Positions 18,434 to 29,327 are shown, numbered from the stretch's first letter. The stretch is DNA of 64,000 bases from Streptomyces venezuelae (GCF_008642335.1 NZ_CP029191.1:1984001-2048000), one strand, 5' to 3'. Program-made: numbers and translations. The notes: generated by a model from the sequence alone, not told the origin.

Positions 18434-19069
18434 TCAGCTCTGGTTGAAGAACCCGCCCTCTGCGATGCGAGCCTTGTCCTCCGCCGTTACATCGACGTTA
18501 GCAGGCGACAACAGGAACACCTTCTGCGTCACTCGCTCAATGCTGCCATGCAGGCCGAAGACCAGACCGGCGGCAAAGTCGACAAGTCGCTTCGCGTCCG
18601 TGTCGTCCATCTCCGTCAGATTCATGATCACCGGAGTGCCTTCACGGAAGTGTTCCCCGATGGTACGGGCCTCGTTGTAGGTCCGGGGGTGCAATGTGGT
18701 GATGCGGTAGGGCTCCCGCTCGGACACGACCTTGGGCATGATCACCGGTGCGTTCTTCTCCAGGCTCTGGCGTTCAGGTGTGATGGATGCCACGGGGGCG
18801 ATTCGTGCCGGACGTCCGGATTCCGCGGCTGGCGAAGCGGAATGGGACGCCGGCTCGCGCGGGGCGGGCGGCTGCACCACTCGCACCGATTCGTCCCTTT
18901 GTGACTGGTGGGACTGGTGCGACTGATGCGACGGTTCGTGCCTCCTGCGGTCACGCTCCGGCTCAGGCTCGGGTTCGAACTCGTCATCGGGGTCGAACCC
19001 CGGACCGTCGTACCCATCGTCCTCCACGAGGCCGAGGTAGACCGCCATCTTGCGCATCGCGCCGGCCAT
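18434..19069 (-). CDS. sepF: SepF, cell division protein anchoring FtsZ
   Basis: A 211-residue protein that binds FtsZ and tethers it to the membrane; actinobacteria lack FtsA, making SepF essential for this job. The N-terminal amphipathic helix reads [19 protein letters not shown] charged linker with Glu/Pro and a [11 protein letters not shown] repeat follows, and the C-terminal SepF fold covers about residues 120-205 ([42 protein letters not shown]). The ATG at 19069 is chosen because the membrane helix begins there; a longer frame runs upstream into the gap. It lies 124 bases downstream of yggS and may carry its own promoter there. Confidence 0.95.
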   Translation of the reverse strand: MAGAMRKMAVYLGLVEDDGYDGPGFDPDDEFEPEPEPERDRRRHEPSHQSHQSHQSQRDESVRVVQPPAPREPASHSASPAAESGRPARIAPVASITPERQSLEKNAPVIMPKVVSEREPYRITTLHPRTYNEARTIGEHFREGTPVIMNLTEMDDTDAKRLVDFAAGLVFGLHGSIERVTQKVFLLSPANVDVTAEDKARIAEGGFFNQS

Positions 19070-19193
19070 GCTCTGAGTCCTCCGCTCTGTGGTGGATCGG
19101 CTGTCGTCACCAACTGCTCGCGATCCACGAGGTATCCCCGCCCAACAGCGAGAATGACCATATTTTCTGCTGTGGTCCGACTTCTTGGCGACG

Positions 19194-19913
19194 TTACCCG
19201 AGCCCGGGTCGGACTCCGAGTACCGCCGTTCCGACGCGCACATGTGTCGCCCCGGCCGCAACAGCCTGTTCGAGGTCCGCACTCATCCCTGCCGACACCA
19301 TGTTCGCAGCAGGATGAGCCGCGCGCATGAGGGTTGAGAATTCCATCAACCGCTCGAACGCCGCCTGTTGCCGGCCCGCGTACGGCCCGGTGAGCGGGGC
19401 GACGGTCATCAGACCGTCGAGCCGCAGCCCCGGCGCCCCGGCCACGAGACCGGCCAACTCTTCGATTCCGCCCGGCCCGACGCCCCCGCGCTCGCCCCGG
19501 CCGTTCTCCTCCGCGTCGAGTGCGACCTGGATCAGGCAGCCGAGCTCGCGCTCCGCGCGCACCGCGGCCGCCGACAGAGCTGTGACGAGTTTGGGACGAT
19601 CGACGGACTGCACCAGATCGGCATAACCGACCACGGAACGGACCTTATTGGTCTGCAACTGTCCGACGAAGTGCCAGGTGAGGGGGAGGTCGGCGCACTC
19701 GGCCGCCTTCGGCGCCGCGTCCTGGTCGCGGTTCTCCGCGACGTGCCGCACACCGAGTTCGGACAGGATTCGCACATCGCTCGCGGGATAGGTCTTCGTG
19801 ACCACGATCAGGGTCACTTCTTCCCGCTTGCGTCCGGCCGCGGCGCACGCCGCGGCGATGCGCTCCTCGACCTGCGCGAGATTCGCTGCGAGTTGGGACT
19901 TTCGCTCCGTCAT
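19194..19913 (-). CDS. YggS family PLP homeostasis protein
   Basis: A 239-residue single-domain PLP-binding protein (PLPBP/YggS, alanine-racemase N-terminal fold) with no known enzyme reaction, involved in pyridoxal phosphate balance. The PLP lysine is K40 in VVTKTYP. Further family motifs are [11 protein letters not shown] (here Asp/Gln where many have GENRVQE), [11 protein letters not shown] and [25 protein letters not shown]. The ATG at 19913 is six bases after the pgeF stop, so they are surely co-transcribed. The conserved place next to ftsZ and sepF is seen across Gram-positives. Confidence 0.94.
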   Translation of the reverse strand: MTERKSQLAANLAQVEERIAAACAAAGRKREEVTLIVVTKTYPASDVRILSELGVRHVAENRDQDAAPKAAECADLPLTWHFVGQLQTNKVRSVVGYADLVQSVDRPKLVTALSAAAVRAERELGCLIQVALDAEENGRGERGGVGPGGIEELAGLVAGAPGLRLDGLMTVAPLTGPYAGRQQAAFERLMEFSTLMRAAHPAANMVSAGMSADLEQAVAAGATHVRVGTAVLGVRPGLG

Positions 19914-19919
19914 GCCCTA

Positions 19920-20651
19920 TCAGTCCAGCCAGACATAGCCCGCGAGACGACCGGTGGTCCGGTCGCGGCGGTACGAGAAATGGTCACCGGATTCCAGGGT
20001 GCACGCCGGCGACTGCTCCCGGTCGCGCACCCCGAGCCGCTCCAGCTGGGCGTGCACCCCGGCGGTCACGTCGACCGCGGGCGTGCCCCAGCTCGTCTCG
20101 GCGTGCGCCGCGGGCTCGATCGCGGCGGCGTCGGCGCGCATCGCCTCCGGCACTTCGTAACAGCGTCCGCAGACGGCGGGGCCGGTGCGGGCGACGATGC
20201 GGCCGGGCTCCGCGCCGAGTTCCACCATGGCCTCGACGGCGGCGGGAACGACGCCCGCCAGCATCCCGGGACGGCCCGCGTGCGCCGCGGCCGCCACCCC
20301 GGCGACCGGGTCGGCGAGCAGAACGGGCGTGCAGTCGGCGGTGAGGACGGCGAGGGCGAGACCCCTGCGGGCGGTCACCACCGCGTCGACGGCCGGGATC
20401 TCGGCGTCCGGGCCCCAGGGCCCGTCGACCACCGCGACGTCGCGGCCGTGCACCTGGTTCATCCAGACGACGCGGACCGGGTCGAGGTCGAGGGACTTGG
20501 CGGCGAGCGCACGGTTGGCACGCACGGCCTCGGGGTCGTCACCGACCGCGCCACCCAGGTTGAGCTCTTCGTACGGAACGGCGCTCACCCCGCCCCACCT
20601 GTCGGTGAAGGCGAAGTGCGCGCCGCTCACGGTGCTGTGCTTGCTTATCAC
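19920..20651 (-). CDS. pgeF: PgeF/YfiH family polyphenol oxidase-like (laccase domain) protein
   Basis: A 243-residue member of the YfiH/DUF152 family. E. coli relatives remove L-Ser wrongly built into peptidoglycan precursors, and others act as purine nucleoside phosphorylases. Metal-site residues are seen in [24 protein letters not shown] and [15 protein letters not shown] (His-Cys-His). The GTG start at 20651 overlaps the TGA of ftsZ in a GTGA, so expression is coupled to ftsZ. Its location among cell-wall genes fits the peptidoglycan-quality role, but that is inference. Confidence 0.9.
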   Translation of the reverse strand: MISKHSTVSGAHFAFTDRWGGVSAVPYEELNLGGAVGDDPEAVRANRALAAKSLDLDPVRVVWMNQVHGRDVAVVDGPWGPDAEIPAVDAVVTARRGLALAVLTADCTPVLLADPVAGVAAAAHAGRPGMLAGVVPAAVEAMVELGAEPGRIVARTGPAVCGRCYEVPEAMRADAAAIEPAAHAETSWGTPAVDVTAGVHAQLERLGVRDREQSPACTLESGDHFSYRRDRTTGRLAGYVWLD

Positions 20652-21877
20652 TTCAAGAAGTCCGGCACGTCCAGCTCTTCGGCCTGGCTGTCCTGGTAGG
20701 GACGGGCCGGCGGGACCTGCGGCGGGGCCGAGGGCGCGGACGGGGTCTCGCTCACCGGGGCCGCCTCCACGGGCTCCGGGGCGGCGGGCTCGTCGCGCGG
20801 TGTGACCGAGCCGAGTCCGCCGAAGGCCGGGCGGGACGATTCGGCAGGCCGGGCGGGCGTGGCGGGCTCTTCCCGCTTGGCCTGACCGGACGATGCCGAG
20901 CCGAGGACCTGGTCGCGCTTGGACGGCGGCTGCCCGCCGTCGAAGCCCGCCGCGATGACGGTGACCCTGACCTCGTCGCCGAGCGCGTCGTCGATGACGG
21001 CGCCGAAGATGATGTTGGCCTCGGGGTGCGCGGCCTCGCTGACCAGCTGGGCCGCTTCGTTGATCTCGAAGAGACCGAGGTCGGAGCCGCCGGAGATGGA
21101 GAGCAGCACGCCGCGCGCCCCGTCGATGGAGGCTTCGAGCAGCGGTGAGGAGATCGCCATCTCGGCCGCGGCCACCGCGCGGTCGTCGCCGCGGGCCGAG
21201 CCGATGCCCATGAGCGCCGAACCGGCCTCGGACATGACCGACTTGACGTCGGCGAAGTCGAGGTTGATCAGGCCGGGCGTGGTGATGAGGTCGGTGATGC
21301 CCTGGACACCGGAGAGCAGGACCTGGTCCGCCGACTTGAAGGCGTCGAGGACGGAGACCTGGCGGTCCGAGATGGACAGGAGCCGGTCGTTGGGGATGAC
21401 GATGAGGGTGTCGACCTCTTCGCGCAGCTCCGCGATGCCGTCCTCGGCCTGGTTGGCACGGCGGCGGCCTTCGAAGGTGAAGGGCCGGGTGACCACGCCG
21501 ATGGTGAGGGCGCCGAGCGAGCGCGCGATGTTGGCGACGACGGGTGCGCCGCCGGTGCCGGTGCCGCCGCCTTCGCCGGCGGTGACGAAGACCATGTCGG
21601 CCCCCTTGAGGACCTCCTCGATCTCCTCGCGGTGGTCCTCTGCGGCCTTGCGGCCGACGGCCGGGTTGGCGCCGGCGCCGAGTCCGCGGGTGAGTTCACG
21701 GCCCACGTCGAGCTTGACGTCGGCGTCGCTCATCAACAGGGCTTGCGCGTCGGTGTTGATGGCGATGAACTCGACGCCCTTGAGACCGACCTCGATCATC
21801 CGGTTGATGGCATTGACACCACCGCCGCCGACACCGATGACTTTGATGACTGCGAGGTAGTTCTGCGGTGCTGCCAC
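20648..21877 (-). CDS. ftsZ: Cell division protein FtsZ
   Basis: A 409-residue tubulin-like GTPase forming the Z-ring. The tubulin signature GGGTGTG is at residues 103-109 in [12 protein letters not shown], the T7 loop [11 protein letters not shown] is present, and a Pro/Ala-rich linker (about 320-400) leads to the C-terminal binding peptide [10 protein letters not shown], which is recognised by SepF. The GTG at 21877 has GAGAGG about nine bases upstream. A 275-base upstream gap, unusual within this tight cluster, holds a candidate promoter and an inverted repeat, consistent with the developmental control of ftsZ known in sporulating Streptomyces hyphae. The stop overlaps pgeF. Confidence 0.98.
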   Translation of the reverse strand: MAAPQNYLAVIKVIGVGGGGVNAINRMIEVGLKGVEFIAINTDAQALLMSDADVKLDVGRELTRGLGAGANPAVGRKAAEDHREEIEEVLKGADMVFVTAGEGGGTGTGGAPVVANIARSLGALTIGVVTRPFTFEGRRRANQAEDGIAELREEVDTLIVIPNDRLLSISDRQVSVLDAFKSADQVLLSGVQGITDLITTPGLINLDFADVKSVMSEAGSALMGIGSARGDDRAVAAAEMAISSPLLEASIDGARGVLLSISGGSDLGLFEINEAAQLVSEAAHPEANIIFGAVIDDALGDEVRVTVIAAGFDGGQPPSKRDQVLGSASSGQAKREEPATPARPAESSRPAFGGLGSVTPRDEPAAPEPVEAAPVSETPSAPSAPPQVPPARPYQDSQAEELDVPDFLK

Positions 21878-21971
21878 GTCGAAGGCCTCTCGCCTCGAGT
21901 TACGTGTCGCCGTTTCGCTCTGACGCGATACGACGACTGATGCCGAATGGGACGGTCCGAACGCCGACCCG

Positions 21972-21996
21972 AACCCTAACGTTGAAGTTTAGGGTT
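21972..21996. repeat. Inverted repeat upstream of ftsZ
   Basis: AACCCTAA (21972-21979) and TTAGGGTT (21989-21996) form a perfect 8-bp palindromic pair with nine bases between, about 95 bases upstream of the ftsZ start and downstream of the candidate promoter. It could be an operator or an RNA hairpin in the 5' leader. Confidence 0.6.
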
Positions 21997-22032
21997 ACCA
22001 GTGTGTCTGTTCCCTGGACTCTTCCGAACAGG

Positions 22033-22062
22033 ACACTAAGTCGACAAGTGGCGCACGTTCAA
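22033..22062 (-). promoter_or_regulatory. Candidate ftsZ promoter
   Basis: On the minus strand TTGAAC (22062-22057) is followed after 18 bases by TAGTGT (22038-22033), a fair match to the housekeeping consensus. The start site would be near 22026, leaving a leader of about 150 bases that includes the inverted repeat. Confidence 0.55.
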
Positions 22063-22152
22063 CGAACACGCCGAACCTCCCGTTTTTCTTTTCACCCTAT
22101 GTGATCAGCCGTAGCGCTGCCGAACCAGGGTGCTGGCCTGCGACGATATGCG

Positions 22153-22944
22153 TCAACTGCCCGCCGATGCGGGGGCGGTGGGGACGCTCACGTCGAAGTG
22201 CCGTGCCTTGGGTGCCGCTTTCATGAGCGCGGTGAGGGTAGTGGCCTTGGAACGCCCCTTCTCGCCGCTGCCCCAGTCGACGGTTCGTCCGCCCTTCAAC
22301 TCCAGCGAGATGGAGTCGTACGAACGGACCTTGACGTTCCGGGTATCGCGGGCGACCGCTTCGGGCAGGTCACCGGCGACCCGCACCGCCTCGCGCAGCA
22401 GCCGGTCCGTGCCGAAGCGGCGCAGACTGGCCGCCGCGCTGTCCCGGTCCACCCTCAATTCAAGCTTCGGGACTCCCCCGGGCGCGCGTCCGACCGTGGC
22501 GAATCGCACTCCCTTGGCGTCCACTTCGACGAACTTTCCGCCCTTTTCGATGAGGAGAACCGGCTTGCGTTCCGTCACTTTGAGTCCGATTCCGTGCGGC
22601 CAGGAGCGGACGACGTCAACCGAGTCAATTCGGGGCAATTTTGAGCGCAGCCGGTCTTCGAGCGCATCCGTATCGACCGAAATCAGTGGTGCCCCGACGG
22701 GTGCGTCGGCCGCCTCGCGGACTTCTTCGGGCGTCAGGACGCGCGTTCCCGACGTCTTCACGTCCTCGAGACGGAGCCACTGCGAGCCGTAGAGCGCCCA
22801 GACCGCTCCGGCGCCGAGCAGCACGGCGAGCACCGAAACGATGATCACAGTGCGCGAACGCGGCAGCCGGAGGCGGCGGGTGCGCTGCGGGCGGGGCGGG
22901 CCGGACTTCTTCTGCTGCCGTTCGGCGGTGGTCGGTCCGGCCAC
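22153..22944 (-). CDS. ftsQ: Cell division protein FtsQ
   Basis: A 263-residue bitopic membrane protein of the divisome that links FtsL/FtsB to the ring. A basic cytoplasmic N-terminus (RTRRLRLPRSR) is followed by one membrane helix (about 32-52) and a POTRA domain starting at LEDVKTSGTRVLTPEEVREA. The beta domain follows, ending near FDVSVPTAPASAGS. The GTG at 22944 (VAGPTTAERQ) has GGGGA five bases upstream and lies 14 bases downstream of murG. In mycobacteria murC sits between murG and ftsQ; it is absent here. Confidence 0.94.
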   Translation of the reverse strand: MAGPTTAERQQKKSGPPRPQRTRRLRLPRSRTVIIVSVLAVLLGAGAVWALYGSQWLRLEDVKTSGTRVLTPEEVREAADAPVGAPLISVDTDALEDRLRSKLPRIDSVDVVRSWPHGIGLKVTERKPVLLIEKGGKFVEVDAKGVRFATVGRAPGGVPKLELRVDRDSAAASLRRFGTDRLLREAVRVAGDLPEAVARDTRNVKVRSYDSISLELKGGRTVDWGSGEKGRSKATTLTALMKAAPKARHFDVSVPTAPASAGS

Positions 22945-22958
22945 GGTCCCCTGCCTTC

Positions 22959-24053
22959 TCACGCGTTGCGGCGTGACGCAATCGCCTCGTACACCATGCC
23001 GACGAGCAGCTCGTCGGCGTCCCTGCGGCCGAACTCCGAGGCCGCGCGGGACATCTCGTACAGCCGGTGCGGGTCGGCGAGGACGGGCAGCACGTTGCCC
23101 TGGACCCACTCGGGCGTCAGTTCCGCGTCGTCGACCAGCAGTCCGCCGCCGGCCTTGACCACCGGCTGGGCGTTCAGCCGCTGTTCGCCGTTGCCGATCG
23201 GCAGCGGGACGTAGGCGGCGGGGAGCCCGACGGCGGAGAGTTCGGCCACGGTCATCGCGCCCGCGCGGCAGAGCATCATGTCGGCCGCGGCGTACGCGAG
23301 GTCCATCCGGTCCACGTACGGTACCGGGATGTAGGGGGGCATCCCCGGCATCTGGTGCACCTGCGGCAATTCGTTCTTCGGGCCGACCGCGTGCAGGATC
23401 TGGATGCCCGCGCGCTGCAGGACCGGAGCGACCTGCTGGACGACCTCGTTGAGGCGCCGGGCGCCCTGCGAGCCGCCCGAGACGAGCAGCGTGGGCAGGT
23501 TGGGATCGAGGCCGAAGGCGGCACGCGCCTCCGGGCGGACCCGGGCCCGGTCCAGCGTGGCGATGGTGTGCCGCAACGGGATGCCGATGTAGCGGGAGTT
23601 GCGCAGCTTGCTGTCGGGGGTGGCGACGGCCACCCCGTGCGCGTACCGCGAACCGATCTTGTTGGCGAGGCCGGGGCGCGCGTTGGCCTCGTGCACGACG
23701 ATCGGCGTCCCGGTCCGCTTGGCCGCGAGGTAGCCGGGCAGGGCCACATAGCCGCCGAAGCCGACGACGCAGTCCGCCTTGGTGCGCTCCAGGATCTGCT
23801 CGGCCGCCTTGATGGTGCCGCGCAGCCGCCCCGGGACGGTGATCAGTTCAGGGGTGGGCTTGCGCGGCAGCGGGACGGCCGGGATCAGCGCGAGTTCGTA
23901 GCCCCGCTCGGGTACGAGTCGGGTCTCGAGTCCACGCTCCGTGCCCAGGGCCGTGATGCCCACGGTCGGGTCCTGCCTCCGCAGGGCGTCCGCGAGGGCG
24001 AGCGCGGGCTCGATGTGGCCGGCGGTCCCCCCACCGGCGAGTACGACATGCAC
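22959..24053 (-). CDS. murG: UDP-GlcNAc:lipid I GlcNAc transferase MurG
   Basis: A 364-residue peripheral-membrane glycosyltransferase that makes lipid II from lipid I. The N-terminal glycine loop is clear (VLAGGGTAGHIEPALALAD), followed by GFGGYVALPGYLAAK and, in the C-terminal half, VSGGSQGARRLNEVV and CRAGAMTVAELSAVGLPAAYVPLP, all family hallmarks. The GTG at 24053 follows the ftsW stop by six bases. It is part of the continuous leftward mur/fts operon. Length is normal for the family. Confidence 0.97.
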   Translation of the reverse strand: MHVVLAGGGTAGHIEPALALADALRRQDPTVGITALGTERGLETRLVPERGYELALIPAVPLPRKPTPELITVPGRLRGTIKAAEQILERTKADCVVGFGGYVALPGYLAAKRTGTPIVVHEANARPGLANKIGSRYAHGVAVATPDSKLRNSRYIGIPLRHTIATLDRARVRPEARAAFGLDPNLPTLLVSGGSQGARRLNEVVQQVAPVLQRAGIQILHAVGPKNELPQVHQMPGMPPYIPVPYVDRMDLAYAAADMMLCRAGAMTVAELSAVGLPAAYVPLPIGNGEQRLNAQPVVKAGGGLLVDDAELTPEWVQGNVLPVLADPHRLYEMSRAASEFGRRDADELLVGMVYEAIASRRNA

Positions 24054-24059
24054 CGAAAT

Positions 24060-25370
24060 TCACCGCTCTCCGGACGAACGCGCCTTGACGCGCCGTCGCA
24101 TCGTGTTCCATCTCACCCGAGGTTGCCGCATGGCCAGGGCCGCCTTCGCCGCCGGGTCCGACCGCGCGAAGGCGATCAGGAGTCCGATGGCGAACATGGT
24201 CGGCAGCAGGGCCGAACCCCCGTAGGAGAACAGCGGGAGCGGGACACCGGCGATCGGCAGCAGACCGAGCACCGCACCGACGTTGATCACGGCCTGCGCC
24301 GTGATCCAGGTGGTCACGCCTCCCGCGGCATACCGTACGAAGGGGTCCTCCGTGCGTCCGGCCACGCGGATACCCGCATAGCCTAGAGCCGCGAACAGGG
24401 CGAGCACCGACAGTGTCCCTGCCAGGCCGAGTTCCTCCCCGGTGATGGCGAAGATGAAGTCGGTGTGCGGTTCCGGCAGTTGACCCCATTTTTCCACACT
24501 CGCGCCGAGTCCGGAACCGAAGAATCCGCCGGAGGCCAAGGCGTAGATGCCGTGCACGGCCTGCCAGCACTGGTCGCCGGGGCCCGGATCCGTGGCGCCG
24601 ATGCAGCCGAGCCTGGCCATGCGGTTGGGGCTGGTCTTGATGAGGATCACACCGAGGACCGCCGCGATGCTGAGCACCCCCGCGAAGAGCCGGGTGGGCG
24701 CTCCGGCCAGCCAGAGCAGCCCGAAGAGGATCGCGGTGAGGATGATCGCCGTGCCCATGTCGCCGCCGAGCATGATGAGTCCGAGCAGCATGAAGGCGAC
24801 GGGGACGAGCGGGACCAGCATGTGCTTCCACTGGGCGAGGAGCCGTTTGTCGTGCTTGCGCGCGAGCAGGTCGGCACCCCACAGGACCAGGGCGAGCTTG
24901 CCGAACTCGCTGGGCTGGAGCTGGAACGGGCCGCCCAGGTAGATCCAGTTCTGGTTGCCGTTGACGCTGCGCCCTATGCCCGGGATCTGCACGAGGGCCA
25001 TCAGGAAGACGGTCACCGCGAGGATCGGGTAGGCGAGCGCCCGGTGCAGTTTGATCGGCATCCGCATGGCGACCAGGAGCAGGACGGTGCCGAGGACGGC
25101 GGCCACGAACTGCTTGCGGAAGAAGTACGACGCGGGCAGGTTCAGCTGCAGCGCCTGGATCATCGAGGCCGAGTAGACCATCACCAGGCCGAGGACGGTG
25201 ATGAGCAGGCTGCTGCCGAAAATCAGGTAGTACGCGGTGAGCGGCCTGTCCCAGGCCTTGCGTGCCCTGTTGTAGAGCCGCCTCGGCCCGCTCTCGCCCG
25301 GAGGCTGGGAGGCTCCTCTGGCGCGTACCGGAGCCGGTCGCCTCGCGACCCGCACGGAAGACCTGGCCAC
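24060..25370 (-). CDS. ftsW: Lipid II polymerase / division protein FtsW (SEDS family)
   Basis: A 436-residue SEDS glycosyltransferase with about ten membrane helices that polymerises septal peptidoglycan together with FtsI. Typical stretches are VMVYSAS, GNQNWIYLGGPFQLQPSEFGKLALVLW, ITGEELGLAG and GGSALLPTMFAIGLLIAF. A basic, Pro-rich cytoplasmic N-terminus precedes the first helix. The GTG at 25370 (VARSSVRVARR) is preceded by GGGAGGGG. Longer frames upstream enter the gap after murD and are not supported. It follows murD after 49 bases. Confidence 0.96.
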   Translation of the reverse strand: MARSSVRVARRPAPVRARGASQPPGESGPRRLYNRARKAWDRPLTAYYLIFGSSLLITVLGLVMVYSASMIQALQLNLPASYFFRKQFVAAVLGTVLLLVAMRMPIKLHRALAYPILAVTVFLMALVQIPGIGRSVNGNQNWIYLGGPFQLQPSEFGKLALVLWGADLLARKHDKRLLAQWKHMLVPLVPVAFMLLGLIMLGGDMGTAIILTAILFGLLWLAGAPTRLFAGVLSIAAVLGVILIKTSPNRMARLGCIGATDPGPGDQCWQAVHGIYALASGGFFGSGLGASVEKWGQLPEPHTDFIFAITGEELGLAGTLSVLALFAALGYAGIRVAGRTEDPFVRYAAGGVTTWITAQAVINVGAVLGLLPIAGVPLPLFSYGGSALLPTMFAIGLLIAFARSDPAAKAALAMRQPRVRWNTMRRRVKARSSGER

Positions 25371-25419
25371 GTTCCCCTCCCAAGGGTGTGCCCGGCGCCC
25401 CGCCGGGCGGAAAGCCCGG

Positions 25420-26844
25420 TCAGGCGCTCGTGGAGCCGAGCTCGCGGACGGCGTCCGCGAACGCTTCACCACGCTTGTTGTAGTTGGTGAACATGTCCAT
25501 CGACGCACAGGCCGGAGCCATCAGCACGGTGTCCCCCGGCTGGGCAAGATCCGCCGCCCGGCGTACCGCCTCGGACATCGCACCAGTGTCGGTCCGGTCG
25601 AGGTCGACGACCGGGACCTCGGGCGCGTGTCGCGCGAGGGCTTCCCGGATCAGCGCGCGGTCGGCGCCGATGAGGACGGCGCCGCGCAGCCGCTTCGCCG
25701 CGTTCTCGACGAGTCCGTCGAAGGTGGCGCCCTTGGCGAGGCCGCCCGCGATCCAGACGATCGACTCGTACGCCGCCAACGACGCCTCGGCGGCGTGGGT
25801 GTTGGTGGCCTTGGAGTCGTCGACGTACGCGACGCCCTCGACGTCGGCGACGTGTTCGATGCGGTGGGCGTCCGGGCGGAAGGCCCGCAGCCCGTCCCGG
25901 ACGGCCGTCGCCTGCACGCCGAAGGCGCGGGCGAGGGCCGCCGCGGCCAGCGCGTTGGCGATGTTGTGCGGCGCGGGCGGCTGGACGTCCGAGACCTCGG
26001 CGAGCTCCTGGGCCTGCTTCTGGCGGTCCGGCACGAAGGCACGGTCGACCAGGATGCCGTCCACGACTCCCAGTTGCGAGGGCGCGGGCGCATTCAGCGT
26101 GAAACCGATGGCGCGGCAACCCTCCTCGACGTCGGCGTCGCGGACCAGGTCCTCGGTGGCCCTGTCGGCGACGTTGTAGACGCAGGCGATCGTGTTGCCC
26201 TCGTAAACGCGCCCCTTGTCGGCGCTGTACGCCTCCATGGAGCCGTGCCAGTCCAGGTGGTCCGGCGCGAGGTTGAGGACCGCCGCGGAGTGGGCGCGTA
26301 CCGAGGGCGCCCAGTGCAGCTGGTACGAGGAGAGCTCGACGGCGAGCACGTCGTACGCGTCGTCGCCCTCCAGGATGACGTCCACGATCGGGGTGCCGAT
26401 GTTGCCGACGGCCGCCGTGCGCAGGCCGCCCGCCGTCAGGATCGAGGCGAGCATCTGGGTGGTCGTGGTCTTGCCGTTGGTGCCCGTGATGGCGAGCCAG
26501 GGTGCCGCGTCGGGGCCGCGCAGGCGCCAGGCGATCTCGACGTCGCCGACGACGTCCACGCCCGCGTCCGCGGCCGCCGCGAAGAGCGGTGAGGAGGGCT
26601 TCCAGCCGGGCGAGGTGACCACGAGGTCGGTGCCCGCGGGAAGCGTCTGCGCGTCTCCAAGGCGTACGGAGATGCCCTCGCCCTCCAGGGAGGCGGCGCG
26701 CTCCTTGTGCGCCTCCGAGGAGCCGCCGTCCACGACGGTGACCGTCGCGCCGAGGCCGGCCAGGGCGCGGGCGGCGCTGATGCCGCTCACGCCGAGACCG
26801 GCGACGGTGATGTTCTTGCCCTGCCACTCGGACACAGTGGTCAC
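25420..26844 (-). CDS. murD: UDP-N-acetylmuramoyl-L-alanine--D-glutamate ligase
   Basis: A 474-residue cytoplasmic Mur ligase adding D-Glu to UDP-MurNAc-L-Ala. The N-terminal UDP-binding domain begins [26 protein letters not shown]. The ATP-binding P-loop is [10 protein letters not shown], followed by the VELSSYQL motif specific to MurD and [17 protein letters not shown] in the C-terminal part. The GTG at 26844 overlaps the mraY stop in a GTGA. A second GTG three codons later is possible. It lies in the mraY-murD-ftsW order typical of dcw clusters. Confidence 0.97.
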   Translation of the reverse strand: MTTVSEWQGKNITVAGLGVSGISAARALAGLGATVTVVDGGSSEAHKERAASLEGEGISVRLGDAQTLPAGTDLVVTSPGWKPSSPLFAAAADAGVDVVGDVEIAWRLRGPDAAPWLAITGTNGKTTTTQMLASILTAGGLRTAAVGNIGTPIVDVILEGDDAYDVLAVELSSYQLHWAPSVRAHSAAVLNLAPDHLDWHGSMEAYSADKGRVYEGNTIACVYNVADRATEDLVRDADVEEGCRAIGFTLNAPAPSQLGVVDGILVDRAFVPDRQKQAQELAEVSDVQPPAPHNIANALAAAALARAFGVQATAVRDGLRAFRPDAHRIEHVADVEGVAYVDDSKATNTHAAEASLAAYESIVWIAGGLAKGATFDGLVENAAKRLRGAVLIGADRALIREALARHAPEVPVVDLDRTDTGAMSEAVRRAADLAQPGDTVLMAPACASMDMFTNYNKRGEAFADAVRELGSTSA

Positions 26845-27911
26845 TTTTCAGCTGCCCATCCCGCGTAGAAGAGTCCGAGACCGACGATCACGCACATGCC
26901 CTGGATGATCCAGAAGCGGACCACCACAAGGACCTCGGACCACCCCTTGAGTTCGAAGTGGTGCTGGAGGGGTGCCATGCGGAAGACGCGCTTGCCGGTC
27001 AGCTTGAACGAGCCGACCTGGATGACGACCGACATGGTGATCATCACGAAGAGGCCGCCGAGGAGCGCGAGGAGCAGCTCCGTGCGGGAGCAGATCGCGA
27101 GGCCGGCGAGCGCGCCGCCGAGAGCCAGCGAGCCGGTGTCACCCATGAAGATCTTGGCGGGCGAGGTGTTCCACCACAGGAAGCCGAAGCAGGCGCCCAT
27201 GAGCGCGGAGGCGACCACCGCGAGGTCGAGCGGGTCCCTCACCTCGAAGCACGCCTGGGGGTTGGTCAGGGTGACCGCGTTGGCGCAGGACTCCTGGTAC
27301 TGCCAGACGCCGATGAACGTGTAGGCGCCGAAGACCATCACGGAGGCGCCGGTGGCGAGGCCGTCCAGACCGTCGGTGAGGTTCACGCCGTTCGACATCG
27401 CGAGGATCATGAACAGCGCCCAGACCACGAACAGGACCGGGCCGATCGACCAGCCGAAGTCCGTGACGAACGACAGCTTGGTGGAGGCCGGGGTCTGGTT
27501 GCGGTTGTCCGGCCAGTTCAGCGCGAGCACGGCGAAGCCGATGCCGACGATCAGCTGACCGGCCATCTTCGCCTTGGCGCGCAGACCGAGCGAGCGCTGC
27601 TTGACGATCTTGATGTAGTCGTCGAGGAAGCCGACGAGGCCCATGCCCGCCATCAGGAAGAGCACCAGGAGGCCGGAGAGCGTGGTCTCCGTGCCGGTGA
27701 TGACCTTCGTGAGGAAGTACGCGATGAGCGTGGCCAGGATGAAGGCGATACCACCCATGGTCGGCGTACCGCGCTTGCTGTGGTGCTCGCGCGGGCCGTC
27801 GTCCCGGATGAACTGGCCGTAGCCCTTGCGGGCCAGGAGCTTGATCAGCAGCGGCGTACCGACCAGGGTCAGGAAGAGCCCGATCACACCCGCGAAGAGG
27901 ATCTGCCTCAT
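26841..27911 (-). CDS. mraY: Phospho-N-acetylmuramoyl-pentapeptide transferase MraY
   Basis: A 356-residue integral membrane enzyme transferring the phospho-MurNAc-pentapeptide to undecaprenyl phosphate, giving lipid I. About ten helices; catalytic Asp motifs LDDYIK and [12 protein letters not shown] are present, as is PTMGGIAFI and the C-terminal [11 protein letters not shown]. The ATG at 27911 overlaps the murF stop in an ATGA. Its stop overlaps murD in turn, so murF-mraY-murD are translationally coupled. Confidence 0.97.
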   Translation of the reverse strand: MRQILFAGVIGLFLTLVGTPLLIKLLARKGYGQFIRDDGPREHHSKRGTPTMGGIAFILATLIAYFLTKVITGTETTLSGLLVLFLMAGMGLVGFLDDYIKIVKQRSLGLRAKAKMAGQLIVGIGFAVLALNWPDNRNQTPASTKLSFVTDFGWSIGPVLFVVWALFMILAMSNGVNLTDGLDGLATGASVMVFGAYTFIGVWQYQESCANAVTLTNPQACFEVRDPLDLAVVASALMGACFGFLWWNTSPAKIFMGDTGSLALGGALAGLAICSRTELLLALLGGLFVMITMSVVIQVGSFKLTGKRVFRMAPLQHHFELKGWSEVLVVVRFWIIQGMCVIVGLGLFYAGWAAEK

Positions 27912-29323
27912 CGGCCGGAGACCTGCCCCTCGGAAGACACCGCGGCGTCGTCGAGAAGCGCCGTGGCGACCTTCTCGAGACCGACCGATCTGGACGCCTT
28001 CACCAGCACGACGTCACCTGGGCGCAGTTCATTGCGCAGCAGGTCGATCGCCGCCTGTGCGTCGGACACGTGCACCGACTCCTCACCCCACGAACCCTCG
28101 TTGTATGCGCCCAGTTGGAGCCAGGACGCTTCCCTGCCCCCGACTGCCACGAGCTTGCTCACGTTGAGCCGGACGGCAAGGCGTCCGACCGCGTCGTGCT
28201 CGGCGAGCCCCTCGTCCCCGAGCTCGGCCATGTGACCGAGCACCGCCCACGTACGACGTCCCTTGCCCATGGCCACGAGCGCGCGCAGGGCGGCTCGCAT
28301 GGACTCGGGGTTCGCGTTGTAGGCGTCGTTGACGACCGTCACGCCGTCCGGGCGCTCGGTGACCTCCATCCGCCAGCGGGACAGCGTGCCCGCCTCGGAG
28401 AGCGCGAGGGCGATCTCGTCCACGGACATGCCCAGCTCATGGGCGACGGCGGCCGCGGCAAGCGCGTTCGACACGTGGTGCTCACCGTACAGCCGCAAGG
28501 TCACGTCGCTGCACCCGGAGGGTGTGTGCAGCGTAAAAGCGGGCTGTCCGTTCTCTGTGAGCCGGACATTTTCCGCCCGTACGTCGGCGTCGTCGGACTC
28601 CCCGAAGAGGAGGACGCGGGCCTTCGTGCGGGAAGCCATGGCGCGGACGAGCGGGTCGTCGGCGTTGAGGATCGCGGCACCGTCCGCGGGCAGCGACTCG
28701 ACCAGCTCACCCTTCGCGACCGCGATCTGCTCGCGGCCGCCGAACTCGCCGATGTGGGCGGTGCCGACGTTCAGGACGAGCCCGATCTTCGGCGGGGTGA
28801 GTCCGGTGAGGTACCGGATGTGGCCGATTCCGCGCGCTCCCATCTCCAGGATGAGGTAGCGCGTCTCGTCGGTGGCGCTGAGCGCGGTGAGCGGCAGGCC
28901 GATCTCGTTGTTGAACGAGCCCGGCGTGAAGACGGTGGGCGCCTTGCGCTGGAGCACCTGCGCGAGGAGGTCCTTGGAGCTGGTCTTGCCGACCGAGCCC
29001 GTCAGCGCCACGAGGGTGGCGCCGAGCCGCTCCACGACGTGGCGCGCAAGGGCTCCGAGGGCCGCCTGCACGTCGTCGACGACGACGGCGGGCACGCCGA
29101 CGGGCCGCGACGCGAGCACGGCGACCGCGCCCGCGGCGACCACGTCGGCCGCGTAGTCGTGGCCGTCGACGCGCTCGCCGACGAAGGCGACGAAGAGGCT
29201 GCCGGGCTCCACCTCACGGGAGTCCCGGACGACGGGTCCGGTGACCTGGACGGCCGGATCCGGTATGTCGTACGTCTGCCCGCCGACGACGGTGGCGATC
29301 TCGGCGAGGGAGAGGGCGATCAC
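27908..29323 (-). CDS. murF: UDP-N-acetylmuramoyl-tripeptide--D-alanyl-D-alanine ligase
   Basis: A 471-residue Mur ligase adding D-Ala-D-Ala to the UDP-MurNAc-tripeptide. The N-terminal domain starts [15 protein letters not shown]. The P-loop is [13 protein letters not shown], where the usual T of GKT is kept, followed by [24 protein letters not shown] and [15 protein letters not shown], all MurF-specific. The GTG at 29323 is four bases past the murE stop; longer frames upstream lie within murE and are rejected. It overlaps mraY by four bases. Confidence 0.96.
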   Translation of the reverse strand: MIALSLAEIATVVGGQTYDIPDPAVQVTGPVVRDSREVEPGSLFVAFVGERVDGHDYAADVVAAGAVAVLASRPVGVPAVVVDDVQAALGALARHVVERLGATLVALTGSVGKTSSKDLLAQVLQRKAPTVFTPGSFNNEIGLPLTALSATDETRYLILEMGARGIGHIRYLTGLTPPKIGLVLNVGTAHIGEFGGREQIAVAKGELVESLPADGAAILNADDPLVRAMASRTKARVLLFGESDDADVRAENVRLTENGQPAFTLHTPSGCSDVTLRLYGEHHVSNALAAAAVAHELGMSVDEIALALSEAGTLSRWRMEVTERPDGVTVVNDAYNANPESMRAALRALVAMGKGRRTWAVLGHMAELGDEGLAEHDAVGRLAVRLNVSKLVAVGGREASWLQLGAYNEGSWGEESVHVSDAQAAIDLLRNELRPGDVVLVKASRSVGLEKVATALLDDAAVSSEGQVSGR

Positions 29324-29327
29324 AACT

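Noticed and set aside
21972..21996. TTAGGG sequence resembling a telomere repeat.
   Set aside because: It occurs once per arm of an inverted repeat and is not tandem; it is more likely a regulatory palindrome.
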